Shown: positions 8,936 through 16,822 of the stretch, piece after piece
How the letters are laid out: every line of letters starts with the position of its first letter
Position numbering within the stretch: position 1 is the stretch's first letter
Assembly (NCBI GenBank): GCA_000431215.1
Contig: HF985609.1
Span: 64,349-86,561 of the forward strand
Source of the DNA: Prevotella sp. CAG:1031
Lineage (GTDB): Bacteria; Bacteroidota; Bacteroidia; Bacteroidales; Muribaculaceae
Direction of reading: 5' to 3'
Length of the DNA stretch: 22,213 bases
Made by a program: the position numbers and the translations under genes
The notes under the pieces: model-generated
Database searches by the model: none
What the model was told of the DNA's origin: nothing
What the model saw: the letters and a program-made list of their open reading frames with translations, nothing else

Positions 8936-11902
8936 TTAGAATACGACGTTAACACCCAGAGTGAAGCTGCGTGTCTGGGGATATGTGCCCCAGTCGATGC
9001 CCTGGACGGCACCGCTGTTGCCCCACTGGTTGACTTCGGGGTCCATGCCCGAATATTTTGTCCAGGTCAGCAGGTTGGTGGCTGTGAAGTAGGGCTGGAG
9101 CTTGGTCAGGCCTACTTTCTTCATCCATGCGCCCGAGAAGTCGTAGGAGAGGGTGATGTCCTTGACGCGGAGATAAGAGCCGTCTTCAATGAAATACGAC
9201 GAGTTTTTCATGTCGAAACCGGCCTTGGGGACGTCGGTGATCTGTCCGGGAATTACCCAGCGGCGCAGAACGTCGGTTATCTGGTTCTTGCCGTCGTACA
9301 TGCCCATCATTTCCATTTTCGAGGCGTTGAAGATGTCGTTTCCGTAGGAGCCCTGAAGGAAGATGTTGAGGCTGAATCCCTTGAAGAAGAACGTGTTGGT
9401 CAGGCCGAAGGTGAAGTCGGGGTTCGGGTCGCCGATATAAGTGCGGTCAGAAGAGGTTATCTTGCCGTCGTTGTTGAGGTCGCGATACATAAGCTCGCCG
9501 GTCTCGGGATCGACTCCGTCGGAGATGTAGCCGTAGAATCCGCCCAGCGGACGGCCCGGCTCGTTGCGGACGACCTGCTCGTTGACATAGTCGCTCGTGC
9601 GGCCGTCGTAGTAGACTTTCTGAAGTTCGAGCTTGGTCAGCTTGTTGCGGTTGAACGACATGTTGAACTGGGTGTCCCAGGTGAAGTCGCGGCCGGTGAA
9701 GTTATGTGAGGTTATGGCGAATTCGAAGCCCTGGTTGGTCATCTCGCCTTCGTTGCGGGCGATTGTGCTGGCAGCGGCGGCGCCGGCCGGAAGGGCCACG
9801 TTCATGAGCATGTCGGTGGTCTTCTTGTAGTACCAGTCGGCCGAGAGGGTCAGCCGGCTGCGCAGCACGGTGAAGTCTATGCCGACGTTTGTCTGGGTCG
9901 TTGTCTCCCAGGTGAGGTCGGTTGTGCGCAGGTTGGCCTGTGTTATGGTCGGGACGGCGTTCGACTGGCCTTCCTTGAACCATTCGATGCGGTTGATATT
10001 GTAGCGCTGGAGATAGGCATAGTCGCCGATGCCCGACTGGTTACCGGTCTGTCCCCAGCCGGCGCGCAGCTTGAGGTCGTCGATCCACTGGACGTCGCGC
10101 AGGAAGCTCTCCTGCGAGATGCGCCAGGCTGCCGAGAACGAGGGGAAGACGCCCCAGCGGTGGTCGGGATGGAGCTTCGACGAGCCATCGGCGCGGACGT
10201 TGGCGGTCACCAGATAGCGGTTGTCGAAGTTATATGATGCGCGGCCGAAATACGACATGATTGTCCAGGCCGAGGCGTTGGTGCCGGTGTTTGTCCAGTT
10301 GATGCGGTTGGCGGCGTTGAGGGTCTGGATGTCGTCGGAGCGGTAGTTGTAGCCCTGGATGTAGCTCTGATCCCACTTCGAGTCGGTCCATGATGTTCCG
10401 GCCATTACGTCGATGCGGTGCTTTCCGAAGTCGCGGACGTAGTTCAGCACGTTGTCCCAGACAAGGAGCTGGTTGTTGGCGCGTGTGTCGCTGCCTATGC
10501 CGAAGTTCTCGCGACCGTAGTTTGTCGAAACCGGATCAATGAAGTCGGTGTTTTTCGAGTTGCGGCGGTCGAGGGTGAATTTTGTGTTGAAGGTGAAGCC
10601 CGGCAGGATGTCGAAATGGAGGTTGCCCGATGCGATGAGGCGGTTCTCCTTGTTGCGTGAGTTCTTGTTACGGGCGAGGTTCTCCGAGGGACTGGTTATG
10701 TTGACGCCGTAGAAGTTGGTGTAGTACTGGTCGGGGTTTTCGGGATCCCAGACGGGGGCGTAGGTCGGGGTGTTGATGACCGAGAGGACAACGCCGCCTC
10801 GGTTGGCGCCGTTACCGGTGTTGATTCCGTTGGAGGTGTAGTCTGAATATACGATGTTGGCCGAGGCCGAGAGCCATTCGGCGATCTTGGTGTCGACGTT
10901 GACGCGGAAGTTATAGCGCTTGTAGAACGAAGGCTTGATAACGCCGTCCTGATCGAGATAGCCGAGGTTCATCAGATATTTTGTGCGCCCTGTGTTCTGC
11001 GATATCGATAGCTGGTAGTTCTGGGTTGTTCCGGTGCGGTAGATTTCGTCGAACCAGTCGGTGCGGTCGGTCAGATTCTCGGGAAGGCTTATGAGGCCGA
11101 TCTCGTCCTGAAGCTCGCGATACTGCTGGGCGTTGAGGACGTCCATCGAGCGGCGCACTTTCGACCATCCGAACTGGGCTGTCAGCGAAACAGAAGGCTT
11201 TTCGGTGTTGGCCGATTTCGAGGTGATGAGGATTACGCCGTTGGCCGCGCGCGAGCCGTAGATGGCTGCCGACGAGGCGTCTTTAAGAATCTGGATGTCG
11301 GCGATGTCGCTAGGGGCTAGGAAGTTGATGTTGTCGACAGGGACGCCGTCGACAACGTAGAGCGGGTCGTTCGAGCCGTTGAACGATGTTGTGCCGCGCA
11401 CGCGGATTGTCATTTCTCCGCCGGGAGCGCCGTTGGGCGATGTCACCGAAACGCCGGCAGCCTTGCCCTGGATAGCCTGGGCGGCCGATACGATGGGACG
11501 GTTCTCGAGGTCTTTCTGCGATACCGACGAGATAGCCGTCGTCACGTCGCCGCGGCGCACGCTGCCGTAGCCGATTACGACAACTTCGTCGAGCATATCG
11601 GTGTCTTCGCTCAGAGAGATGTTCATGTCGGCCGAGGCTTTCATCTCGACGGTCTTGTAACCGATATATGAGAATACGAGAGTGGCACCCTGCTTCACGT
11701 TGAGCGAGAAGCGGCCGTCGATGTCGGTCGACGTTCCGTTTTTAGTGCCTTTTTCGATTACTGAGGCGCCGATTAGCGGTTCGCCTCCGCTGTCTTTGAC
11801 GGTGCCGGTCGCTGTCACTTGTGCAAGAGCTGCTGAAGCGTTAAGCATAATGAGAGCGAAAAGCAAGGCCAAAGCTTTGAAACGCTTTGTCAGATTTTCC
11901 AT
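8936..11902 (-). CDS. susC: SusC/RagA-family TonB-dependent transporter
   Basis: Outer-membrane barrel that, with its SusD lid, imports oligosaccharides using energy from TonB. The 988-residue protein has a Sec signal peptide (cleavage after A-L-A, about residue 27), a carboxypeptidase-regulatory-like domain at ~28-105 (TGTVKDSGGEPLIGASV, DGRFSL), the family motif DEVVVIGYG at 105-113 where the TonB box is expected, a plug domain ~118-228 (VRGTTSFNGSNDPLYVVDGV, AAIYGSRAANGVILIT), and a long barrel ending in the usual terminal aromatic residue (GVNVVF). There is no N-terminal STN domain, so it is a plain importer rather than an anti-sigma signalling transporter. It is the first gene of the operon, with its own promoter. 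Confidence 0.97.
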   Translation of the reverse strand: MENLTKRFKALALLFALIMLNASAALAQVTATGTVKDSGGEPLIGASVIEKGTKNGTSTDIDGRFSLNVKQGATLVFSYIGYKTVEMKASADMNISLSEDTDMLDEVVVIGYGSVRRGDVTTAISSVSQKDLENRPIVSAAQAIQGKAAGVSVTSPNGAPGGEMTIRVRGTTSFNGSNDPLYVVDGVPVDNINFLAPSDIADIQILKDASSAAIYGSRAANGVILITSKSANTEKPSVSLTAQFGWSKVRRSMDVLNAQQYRELQDEIGLISLPENLTDRTDWFDEIYRTGTTQNYQLSISQNTGRTKYLMNLGYLDQDGVIKPSFYKRYNFRVNVDTKIAEWLSASANIVYSDYTSNGINTGNGANRGGVVLSVINTPTYAPVWDPENPDQYYTNFYGVNITSPSENLARNKNSRNKENRLIASGNLHFDILPGFTFNTKFTLDRRNSKNTDFIDPVSTNYGRENFGIGSDTRANNQLLVWDNVLNYVRDFGKHRIDVMAGTSWTDSKWDQSYIQGYNYRSDDIQTLNAANRINWTNTGTNASAWTIMSYFGRASYNFDNRYLVTANVRADGSSKLHPDHRWGVFPSFSAAWRISQESFLRDVQWIDDLKLRAGWGQTGNQSGIGDYAYLQRYNINRIEWFKEGQSNAVPTITQANLRTTDLTWETTTQTNVGIDFTVLRSRLTLSADWYYKKTTDMLMNVALPAGAAAASTIARNEGEMTNQGFEFAITSHNFTGRDFTWDTQFNMSFNRNKLTKLELQKVYYDGRTSDYVNEQVVRNEPGRPLGGFYGYISDGVDPETGELMYRDLNNDGKITSSDRTYIGDPNPDFTFGLTNTFFFKGFSLNIFLQGSYGNDIFNASKMEMMGMYDGKNQITDVLRRWVIPGQITDVPKAGFDMKNSSYFIEDGSYLRVKDITLSYDFSGAWMKKVGLTKLQPYFTATNLLTWTKYSGMDPEVNQWGNSGAVQGIDWGTYPQTRSFTLGVNVVF

Positions 11903-11943
11903 GCTATTAAATTGGAAGTGATGAGTAAATTGGATTGACTTCG

Positions 11944-11974
11944 CAAAGTTACTTTAATATAAGTGGACGCCAAT
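11944..11974 (-). promoter_or_regulatory. Promoter of the susC-led operon
   Basis: TAACTTTG on the minus strand (11951-11944) matches the -7 consensus TAnnTTTG exactly. The -33 region is weaker: ATTG (11974-11971) at a spacing of 19 nt. The -7 box ends 41 nt before the susC ATG, giving a leader of about 35 nt. A perfect -7 with a poor -33 fits a promoter that needs an activator. Confidence 0.65.
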
Positions 11975-12009
11975 CCCTGAGGAAACTATATAGTAAATGA
12001 ACGGAGTTG

Positions 12010-12026
12010 ACAATTTGCTGAATTGT
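12010..12026. promoter_or_regulatory. Candidate operator upstream of susC
   Basis: A 6-bp inverted repeat, ACAATT-TGCTG-AATTGT, lies about 36-52 bp upstream of the -33 element of the susC promoter, in the 186-bp gap between the regulator stop and the susC start. That distance suits an activator site for the neighbouring regulator. The gap is A/T-rich, so a chance palindrome is possible. Confidence 0.35.
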
Positions 12027-12088
12027 AGATTGTTGATGGTTGGACGACCGGTGAAAATAGTAAGGTCGCAGCGGCTTGGCGGTAAGTC

Positions 12089-13810
12089 TTAGAAAGCCGG
12101 TTTGCCGAGCCGGCGCACGGCTTCGGCGAACTGCTCTTTTGAAATGTCGGACTTGTTGCGCATCTTCATCCGGGCGTTATAGACCGACTGGGTCGAGCAG
12201 TGGAGGAAGCGCGCTATCTTTACGCTGTCGTTGATTCCGAGCCTGACGAGGGCGTAGATGCGAAGCTCTGTCGTCAGCACTCCCGGCTTCTTCATGGCAA
12301 CGCGCTCGTCGGGGCGCAGAAGGGTGTTGAAGTCGTCGACAAAGTTCGGATAGACTTTCAGGAATATGCTGTCGAAATTCTGGTAAAGCTCTTTTATCTC
12401 GCCGTGGCTGAGCTCGTGGGATTTCGTCAGTTCCTTGACCTCGTCGAAGTTATGGGCTACGATCTTGCGGTAGATATTGCGGCGGAATTCGTCGAGCTTG
12501 CTTATATAGTCGGAGCAGATGGCGAAGATGTCGGCGATATAGCGCTCTTTGGCGTCGTTGCCGGCGGCGAGTTCGCCGGCTTCGTCGCGCATGTTGCGGT
12601 AGAGAATCTCAAGCCTGTCGTTGGCTTCCTTGAGCTGCCTGCGTGTCAGCGACAGTTCCTCGACTTTCGAGTTCAGTTGGGCGTTCGAGCGGTCGAGCTC
12701 TGTTTTCGAGCGGTGGATTCTGCGGTTCTGTTTGTAGAGGAACAGCATGGCCACGGCCAGACCGGCCGCAAACACCAGGACTATGATGAAGTAGACGTTC
12801 AGCTTGCGCCGCTGACGCTCGTTGCGCTGGCTGTAGGCTTTGGTGATATGATACTGAAGGTCGGCCAGACGCCCTACGCGCACGCGGCTCTTATAGTCGT
12901 TGGCAAGCTGAAGGCAGTGGCTTATATAGTCGTTGGCGCGTTCGAGATCGTTGCTCTGGTAGAGGCGGTTGGAAATTTCCTCGAGCGACGCAATCTCTTT
13001 GTTCGACGTTCTGACGTCGGCAATGGCCGACAGAATAAGATAGCGCATCATCATGTCGGAGTTGCCGGTAAGCTCGTAGAGACGGCTCAGAATCCATGCG
13101 TTCATGGCTTCTTCGCGTGTTGAGTAGGTTGAGCTTTCGAGCGCTTTTTCGACAATTGGGATGGCTTCGCGCGTTTTCACTGAGTCGGTCATGCTTCGCC
13201 ATGCAAGAAACCAGATATATTGGGGGTTGGAAGGATGCATAAGCCGGCTGACGCTGTCGAGCATGGACTTGGCGCGCTCAGAGTAGGGGCGTGTCAGGGA
13301 GTTTTTGCCCAGATACTGGTCTTTGTGGGTCACGACGAACAGAACACGGTTGTAATAGTCGGTGGCGAGCGCCGGTGTCATTTGGCGCGGGTCGACCTCG
13401 TTGAGCGCCGATTCGGCTTCGGCCAGAAGGCCTGTGGCGGCGTAGATGTATGCTCTGTTGAGGTTCATTTCGTCGACCCATTCGCGGCGGCCGGTCAGCC
13501 GGGCGATCGCTGTCGAGATGTCGATATAATGGAGCGCGGAGTCGGAGTTGTAGGAGCTGTATTCGTCGACGAGATTGCGGCAGATCCAGAAACGCTGCTC
13601 GGGATTGGCGGTCTGCGACAGCCGGCGCCTCAGCGAACTGATGCGGCGCTCTTTTTCGGCTGTGTAGGCAGCCGATTTCCCCAGGCTCGAGTCGAGGCTG
13701 TCGAGCAGCTGCTGAGTCGACAGGCTGCTGTTGAGCGCCGCGGAGCTTTTTGCCGACGCGCCGCAGATCGATATGACTAACAGAATAATTGTGATGAAGG
13801 ATTTAGACAT
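12089..13810 (-). CDS. SusR-like membrane-spanning transcriptional regulator
   Basis: Regulator that probably senses an oligosaccharide in the periplasm and activates the adjacent susC operon. The 573-residue protein has an N-terminal signal/anchor (FITIILLVISICGASA), a helical TPR-like sensor region (~25-325), one membrane helix at ~338-359 (VYFIIVLVFAAGLAVAMLFLY), a cytoplasmic coiled coil (~362-415), and a C-terminal helix-turn-helix at ~513-552 with the wording TTELRIYALVRLGINDSVKIARFL, characteristic of the SusR/DUF6377 family. There is no histidine kinase, receiver or AraC domain, so it is neither a hybrid two-component system nor an ECF/anti-sigma pair. It lies directly upstream of susC on the same strand, separated by 186 bp that hold a separate promoter. 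Confidence 0.88.
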   Translation of the reverse strand: MSKSFITIILLVISICGASAKSSAALNSSLSTQQLLDSLDSSLGKSAAYTAEKERRISSLRRRLSQTANPEQRFWICRNLVDEYSSYNSDSALHYIDISTAIARLTGRREWVDEMNLNRAYIYAATGLLAEAESALNEVDPRQMTPALATDYYNRVLFVVTHKDQYLGKNSLTRPYSERAKSMLDSVSRLMHPSNPQYIWFLAWRSMTDSVKTREAIPIVEKALESSTYSTREEAMNAWILSRLYELTGNSDMMMRYLILSAIADVRTSNKEIASLEEISNRLYQSNDLERANDYISHCLQLANDYKSRVRVGRLADLQYHITKAYSQRNERQRRKLNVYFIIVLVFAAGLAVAMLFLYKQNRRIHRSKTELDRSNAQLNSKVEELSLTRRQLKEANDRLEILYRNMRDEAGELAAGNDAKERYIADIFAICSDYISKLDEFRRNIYRKIVAHNFDEVKELTKSHELSHGEIKELYQNFDSIFLKVYPNFVDDFNTLLRPDERVAMKKPGVLTTELRIYALVRLGINDSVKIARFLHCSTQSVYNARMKMRNKSDISKEQFAEAVRRLGKPAF

Positions 13811-13832
13811 GGTATTGCTCAGACTGACCGCG

Positions 13833-13864
13833 CAAAGATAACAAAAAATTCCCTATCTCCCAAC
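13833..13864 (-). promoter_or_regulatory. Promoter of the SusR-like regulator
   Basis: TATCTTTG (13840-13833, minus strand) is a perfect -7 box. The -33 region is GTTG (13864-13861) at 20 nt spacing, a 3-of-4-type match. The box ends 22 nt before the regulator ATG. The -33 to -7 spacer is formed by the T-tract and right stem of the trxA terminator, so the two signals physically overlap. Confidence 0.7.
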
Positions 13865-13901
13865 GCGGCAGTTCATGGTCGGGAGACAGGGATATTTTTT
13901 T
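13843..13901 (-). terminator. Intrinsic terminator after trxA (bidirectional in form)
   Basis: Arms 13851-13861 and 13881-13891 (CCCTATCTCCC / GGGAGACAGGG) form an 11-bp stem with one wobble pair and a 19-nt loop. On the minus strand the stem is followed by AATTTTTTG and ends transcription from trxA, whose stop is at 13919. On the plus strand it is followed by ATATTTTTTTA, so the structure could also stop antisense transcription. Confidence 0.8.
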
Positions 13902-13918
13902 ACAGGCTCAGCGGCAGT

Positions 13919-14245
13919 TCAGGCGTCGTCTTTGTCGGCCTTGTGGGTCTCGCTGTGGCGTTTGATCAGTTCGACGAGGTCGTCGGCGCTGTGGACGCCC
14001 GAGGCGCGCCATACAGGTTCGCCGTTCTTGAAGATTATAAGTGTCGGCACAGACTGCACGCGGTATTGGGCGGCGATGGGGCCTGCTTTGTCGACGTCGA
14101 CTTTCACGATAGTGGCGGCGTCGCCGACTTTACTTTTGACATCGTCGAGAATGGGGCTCTGCATTTTGCACGGGCCGCACCATGTAGCGAAAAAATCGAC
14201 AAGCACGGGCTTGTCTGATTTGATGAGTTCGTTGAAATCGTTCAT
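13919..14245 (-). CDS. trxA: Thioredoxin
   Basis: Cytoplasmic thiol-disulfide reductase of 108 residues. The redox site W-C-G-P-C-K is at 22-27 and the cis-proline loop S-V-P-T-L-I-I-F-K-N-G follows ~45 residues later; the rest of the fold (VLVDFFATWCGPCK, VKVDVDKAG) is standard, and there is no signal peptide. The start at 14245 is favoured because it gives the normal thioredoxin N terminus and is preceded by a clear Shine-Dalgarno GGAG at 14251-14248, which is uncommon in this phylum; an in-frame start 20 codons upstream would add an unrelated basic tail. The gene begins 63 nt after the menA stop codon with no obvious promoter between, so read-through from menA is likely, and it ends at the hairpin before the regulator. 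Confidence 0.95.
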   Translation of the reverse strand: MNDFNELIKSDKPVLVDFFATWCGPCKMQSPILDDVKSKVGDAATIVKVDVDKAGPIAAQYRVQSVPTLIIFKNGEPVWRASGVHSADDLVELIKRHSETHKADKDDA

Positions 14246-14308
14246 ATCTCCTTTTTTATTGTCTTGAATAATAACGGTGCACAGCCGGCGTTGGTTCGCT
14301 CGCAATAG

Positions 14309-15181
14309 TTAAAATACCGAAGCGAGGAATCCAAGGGAGTAAAGTGCCATGGTCATTGCCGTGGCTCCCAGAAGAGGGTTGAGCGCCGCTCCCCTCAGGG
14401 TAACAAGGCGGTGGCGTATCAGAAACGCTGCGGCGACGTAGGCCAGCGGGATAAACAGCCCCCAGCGCGGCCCGGCGATCCATAAGGGTTCCATAAGGAC
14501 TACGGCGCCCAGGGCGTTGATGACGTAGAGCGCCGACATGGCCGGCCGTCCGAGAACGACGGCGAGGGTCTTCTTGCCGACCGCGCGGTCGGCGTCGGCG
14601 TCGCGGTAGTTGTTGACGATAAGCACGTTGGCGCCCATGAGACCTATTGAGAGCGAAGTCATGAACACGTCGGGCATCCATAGGACGCCGCTCATGACAT
14701 AGTAGGTCAGGTTGACAGGTATTATGCCGAAAAAGAAGATCACGGCAATCTCTCCAAGACCGTGGCGCGAAAGCGGAAACGGCCCCGCGCTGTAGGCTAT
14801 CACGCCTAAGGCAATGATTATTCCGGCGCCGACGAGCCACCAGCCGGCGGTGGCGGCGATGGCGAGCCCTACGGCGCAGGCAGCGGCGAGAACGCCGTAG
14901 GTGGCGGCTTTCATGGCCCGGGGGGAAATGTCGCCTTCGGTTACTCCGCGTCGCGGGCCGTCGCGTCCCGGCGCATCGAGTCCGGCCTTGAAGTCGTAGT
15001 ATTCGTTGGCGAAGTTCGAGGCTATCTGTGCCAGAGTGGCGAACAGCAGGCAGAGTATGGCGGCTGTCAGACTGAAGCAGCGCGAGGTCAGCGTGAGCGC
15101 GCAGGCCGCTATGATGCCGGCGAGCGACACGGGCAGTGTGCGCAGGCGCATGGCTTCTATCCAGAATGTGATTTTTTTCAT
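14309..15181 (-). CDS. menA: 1,4-dihydroxy-2-naphthoate polyprenyltransferase
   Basis: Integral membrane enzyme of menaquinone synthesis: it joins a polyprenyl chain to 1,4-dihydroxy-2-naphthoate. The 290-residue protein has about eight to nine hydrophobic helices and the two Asp-rich prenyl-diphosphate/Mg sites of the UbiA family: N-F-A-N-E-Y-Y-D-F (56-64, within NEYYDFKAGLD) and N-N-Y-R-D-A-D-A-D-R (190-199, followed by AVGKKTLAV). Length is normal for MenA. The ATG overlaps the TGA of the upstream ATPase gene in the form ATGA, so translation of the two is coupled and they must share a transcript; this is odd, since the partner is not a quinone gene. Confidence 0.95.
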   Translation of the reverse strand: MKKITFWIEAMRLRTLPVSLAGIIAACALTLTSRCFSLTAAILCLLFATLAQIASNFANEYYDFKAGLDAPGRDGPRRGVTEGDISPRAMKAATYGVLAAACAVGLAIAATAGWWLVGAGIIIALGVIAYSAGPFPLSRHGLGEIAVIFFFGIIPVNLTYYVMSGVLWMPDVFMTSLSIGLMGANVLIVNNYRDADADRAVGKKTLAVVLGRPAMSALYVINALGAVVLMEPLWIAGPRWGLFIPLAYVAAAFLIRHRLVTLRGAALNPLLGATAMTMALYSLGFLASVF

Positions 15182-16761
15182 TTGACGTTGGTTGTGTCGA
15201 CGCCGAAACAGCGGCGTATGGCGCGGGCTATTTCGCCGGCCTCACGTCCTCCGGCGCGCAATATGGCGATAGTGTCGTTTGAATAGCTTCGCAGATCGCT
15301 TCCGGGCCCTCCGGTGAGCGATCCGACGTTGGTCTCCGACACCATCGACTTGCGGTTGTAGACGCGCAGAACCGAGTTGTAGTCGGCTTTGGCGACATAG
15401 TCCCGGAAGAGGCTGACAAGATTGTTATAGTATTTTCGCGGGGCGAGCTGGTCGACGAGGCTGCCTACGTGGGCCTCGAGCTGACCGATGTTGTCGAAAC
15501 GGCGGTCGACCGAGTATTCGGTCGTGCGTTTGACGTAGTGGCGGGTGTGGAGCAGAGCCTGCTGGTTCAGCTCGGCGCTGAAAAGCTTGAGCAGGGTGCG
15601 CTTGACTTTAGTGAATGCCTTGTGGGGGTCGCGGCCGTGGTATGAGGCGACGGCGCGGATGACATCTTCGAGCATCAGAATGTTCTCGATTTCGGCGACT
15701 TCGGGAACAAGAACCGAGTGAGACCGCAGATACTCGACCTCGCGGTCGGTACGACGGTCGCGGTCGACGATGCCTGTGGCGGCCAGAGAGTGGAGCGCTC
15801 CGAGAGAATTGAATGTGCGGGTGGCTTCGATGACCTTGTTGCAGCTTCCGAGCGATTTGACCGAGTAGTCGGGAAAAACAAGCGGATATAGCTTGGCGTC
15901 GATCGAACGCACGCTGTCCCCCTCGATAAACAGAACAGGCTTGCGGGCGCCCAGCAGGGCGAGGAACACGTCTTCAGAAATCTCGCTCCCTTCGGGCAGA
16001 AGCTCGTAATCCCAGGTGTGGTGGGCTGCATCGTAGCTTTTTACCCAGACGGTTATTGTGCCCGGCATTGAAGAACGTGTCGAGGCGAAGTCAAGATTGT
16101 GGGTGACATAGACGATAGGCCCCGGATGGATGGCTTCGGCCATATCCCACACGCGCCCCATCACGGCACGGTTCAGAAACAGGCCCGGGTTGTCGACAAT
16201 CATCGGGCTTCGGGGCGGTGTCAGCAGGGTGCACCCCAGATAATAGATGACGGCTTTCTCTCCGTCGCTCAGGCGTGCTGACTCATAGGAGTCGTCGCCG
16301 CTGCGCGGGCTGATGAGAAGTCGCCCGCTTTCGACGAGGACGCGGTTGTCGGGGAAAATCTGCTCCCAAAGCTCTACCAGCTTCTCCAGACGAGGCTGCT
16401 GGGAACCTGCGTCGCCTCCGAAACGACCTGCGAAGAGGGCAGACGCCTCTTCATCGAGCAAGACGGCCAGCATCCGCGCGAATTCGGTGTCGAGGTCGGC
16501 GCGGATCATTGAGCGTGAGGTCATTTTGCGATAGCGGCGGTCGATAAGACTATCGCCCGCGGCACCGACAGTGTAGAGCGCTCTCAGGGCCGACACCGCG
16601 GAGGCGTCGGTGTTGAGCTGACGACGGAGCCATGCTCCGAAACGTGACTTGCCTGCGCCGTTGGCACCGATTATTATCAGACGCCTGACATGCGGCGCCA
16701 GCACCGGGGCCGGGGCACCGTCGCTGCGCGGAGGCAGCGCGATTTTCGATGAGGTTGACAT
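15178..16761 (-). CDS. ABC-type ATPase fused to DUF4435 (TOPRIM-like) domain; PARIS-like
   Basis: A 527-residue cytoplasmic protein with two parts. Residues ~25-240 are an ABC/AAA_21-type ATPase: Walker A GANGAGKS at 32-39, signature L-S-D-G-E-K at 164-169, Walker B P-M-I-V-D-N (D190), H-loop T-H-N (H221). Residues ~270-500 resemble DUF4435: V-L-F-I-E-G-D (E280, D282), V-D-R-D-R-R (D333, D335) and P-E-V-A-E-I-E-N (E354-N360), the acidic pattern of a TOPRIM nuclease. In PARIS anti-phage systems AriA is such an ATPase and AriB a DUF4435 TOPRIM nuclease, and fused forms exist; OLD-family nucleases are a more distant alternative. The residue after the Walker B Asp is Asn rather than the usual Glu. 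ATG at 16761 is preferred over the in-frame TTG at 16770, which lies inside the -7 promoter box. Defence function is inferred; coupling to menA argues for caution. Confidence 0.8.
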   Translation of the reverse strand: MSTSSKIALPPRSDGAPAPVLAPHVRRLIIIGANGAGKSRFGAWLRRQLNTDASAVSALRALYTVGAAGDSLIDRRYRKMTSRSMIRADLDTEFARMLAVLLDEEASALFAGRFGGDAGSQQPRLEKLVELWEQIFPDNRVLVESGRLLISPRSGDDSYESARLSDGEKAVIYYLGCTLLTPPRSPMIVDNPGLFLNRAVMGRVWDMAEAIHPGPIVYVTHNLDFASTRSSMPGTITVWVKSYDAAHHTWDYELLPEGSEISEDVFLALLGARKPVLFIEGDSVRSIDAKLYPLVFPDYSVKSLGSCNKVIEATRTFNSLGALHSLAATGIVDRDRRTDREVEYLRSHSVLVPEVAEIENILMLEDVIRAVASYHGRDPHKAFTKVKRTLLKLFSAELNQQALLHTRHYVKRTTEYSVDRRFDNIGQLEAHVGSLVDQLAPRKYYNNLVSLFRDYVAKADYNSVLRVYNRKSMVSETNVGSLTGGPGSDLRSYSNDTIAILRAGGREAGEIARAIRRCFGVDTTNVK

Positions 16762-16767
16762 ACATTG

Positions 16768-16799
16768 CAAATATACTCGAAAGATTCGTGGCCGCCAAA
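16768..16799 (-). promoter_or_regulatory. Promoter of the ATPase-DUF4435 / menA / trxA unit
   Basis: TTTG (16799-16796) and TATATTTG (16775-16768) on the minus strand with exactly 20 nt between them: a perfect Bacteroidetes housekeeping promoter. The -7 box ends only 6 nt before the ATG at 16761, so transcription should start at or next to the start codon and the mRNA would be leaderless. Confidence 0.8.
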
Positions 16800-16822
16800 T
16801 TTTTTATATGTATCTGTGGACG

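Noticed and set aside
14246..14305. Longer thioredoxin with 20 extra N-terminal residues
   Set aside because: The ATG at 14245 has a clear GGAG site and gives the normal thioredoxin N terminus; the extension is an untranslated leader in frame by chance.
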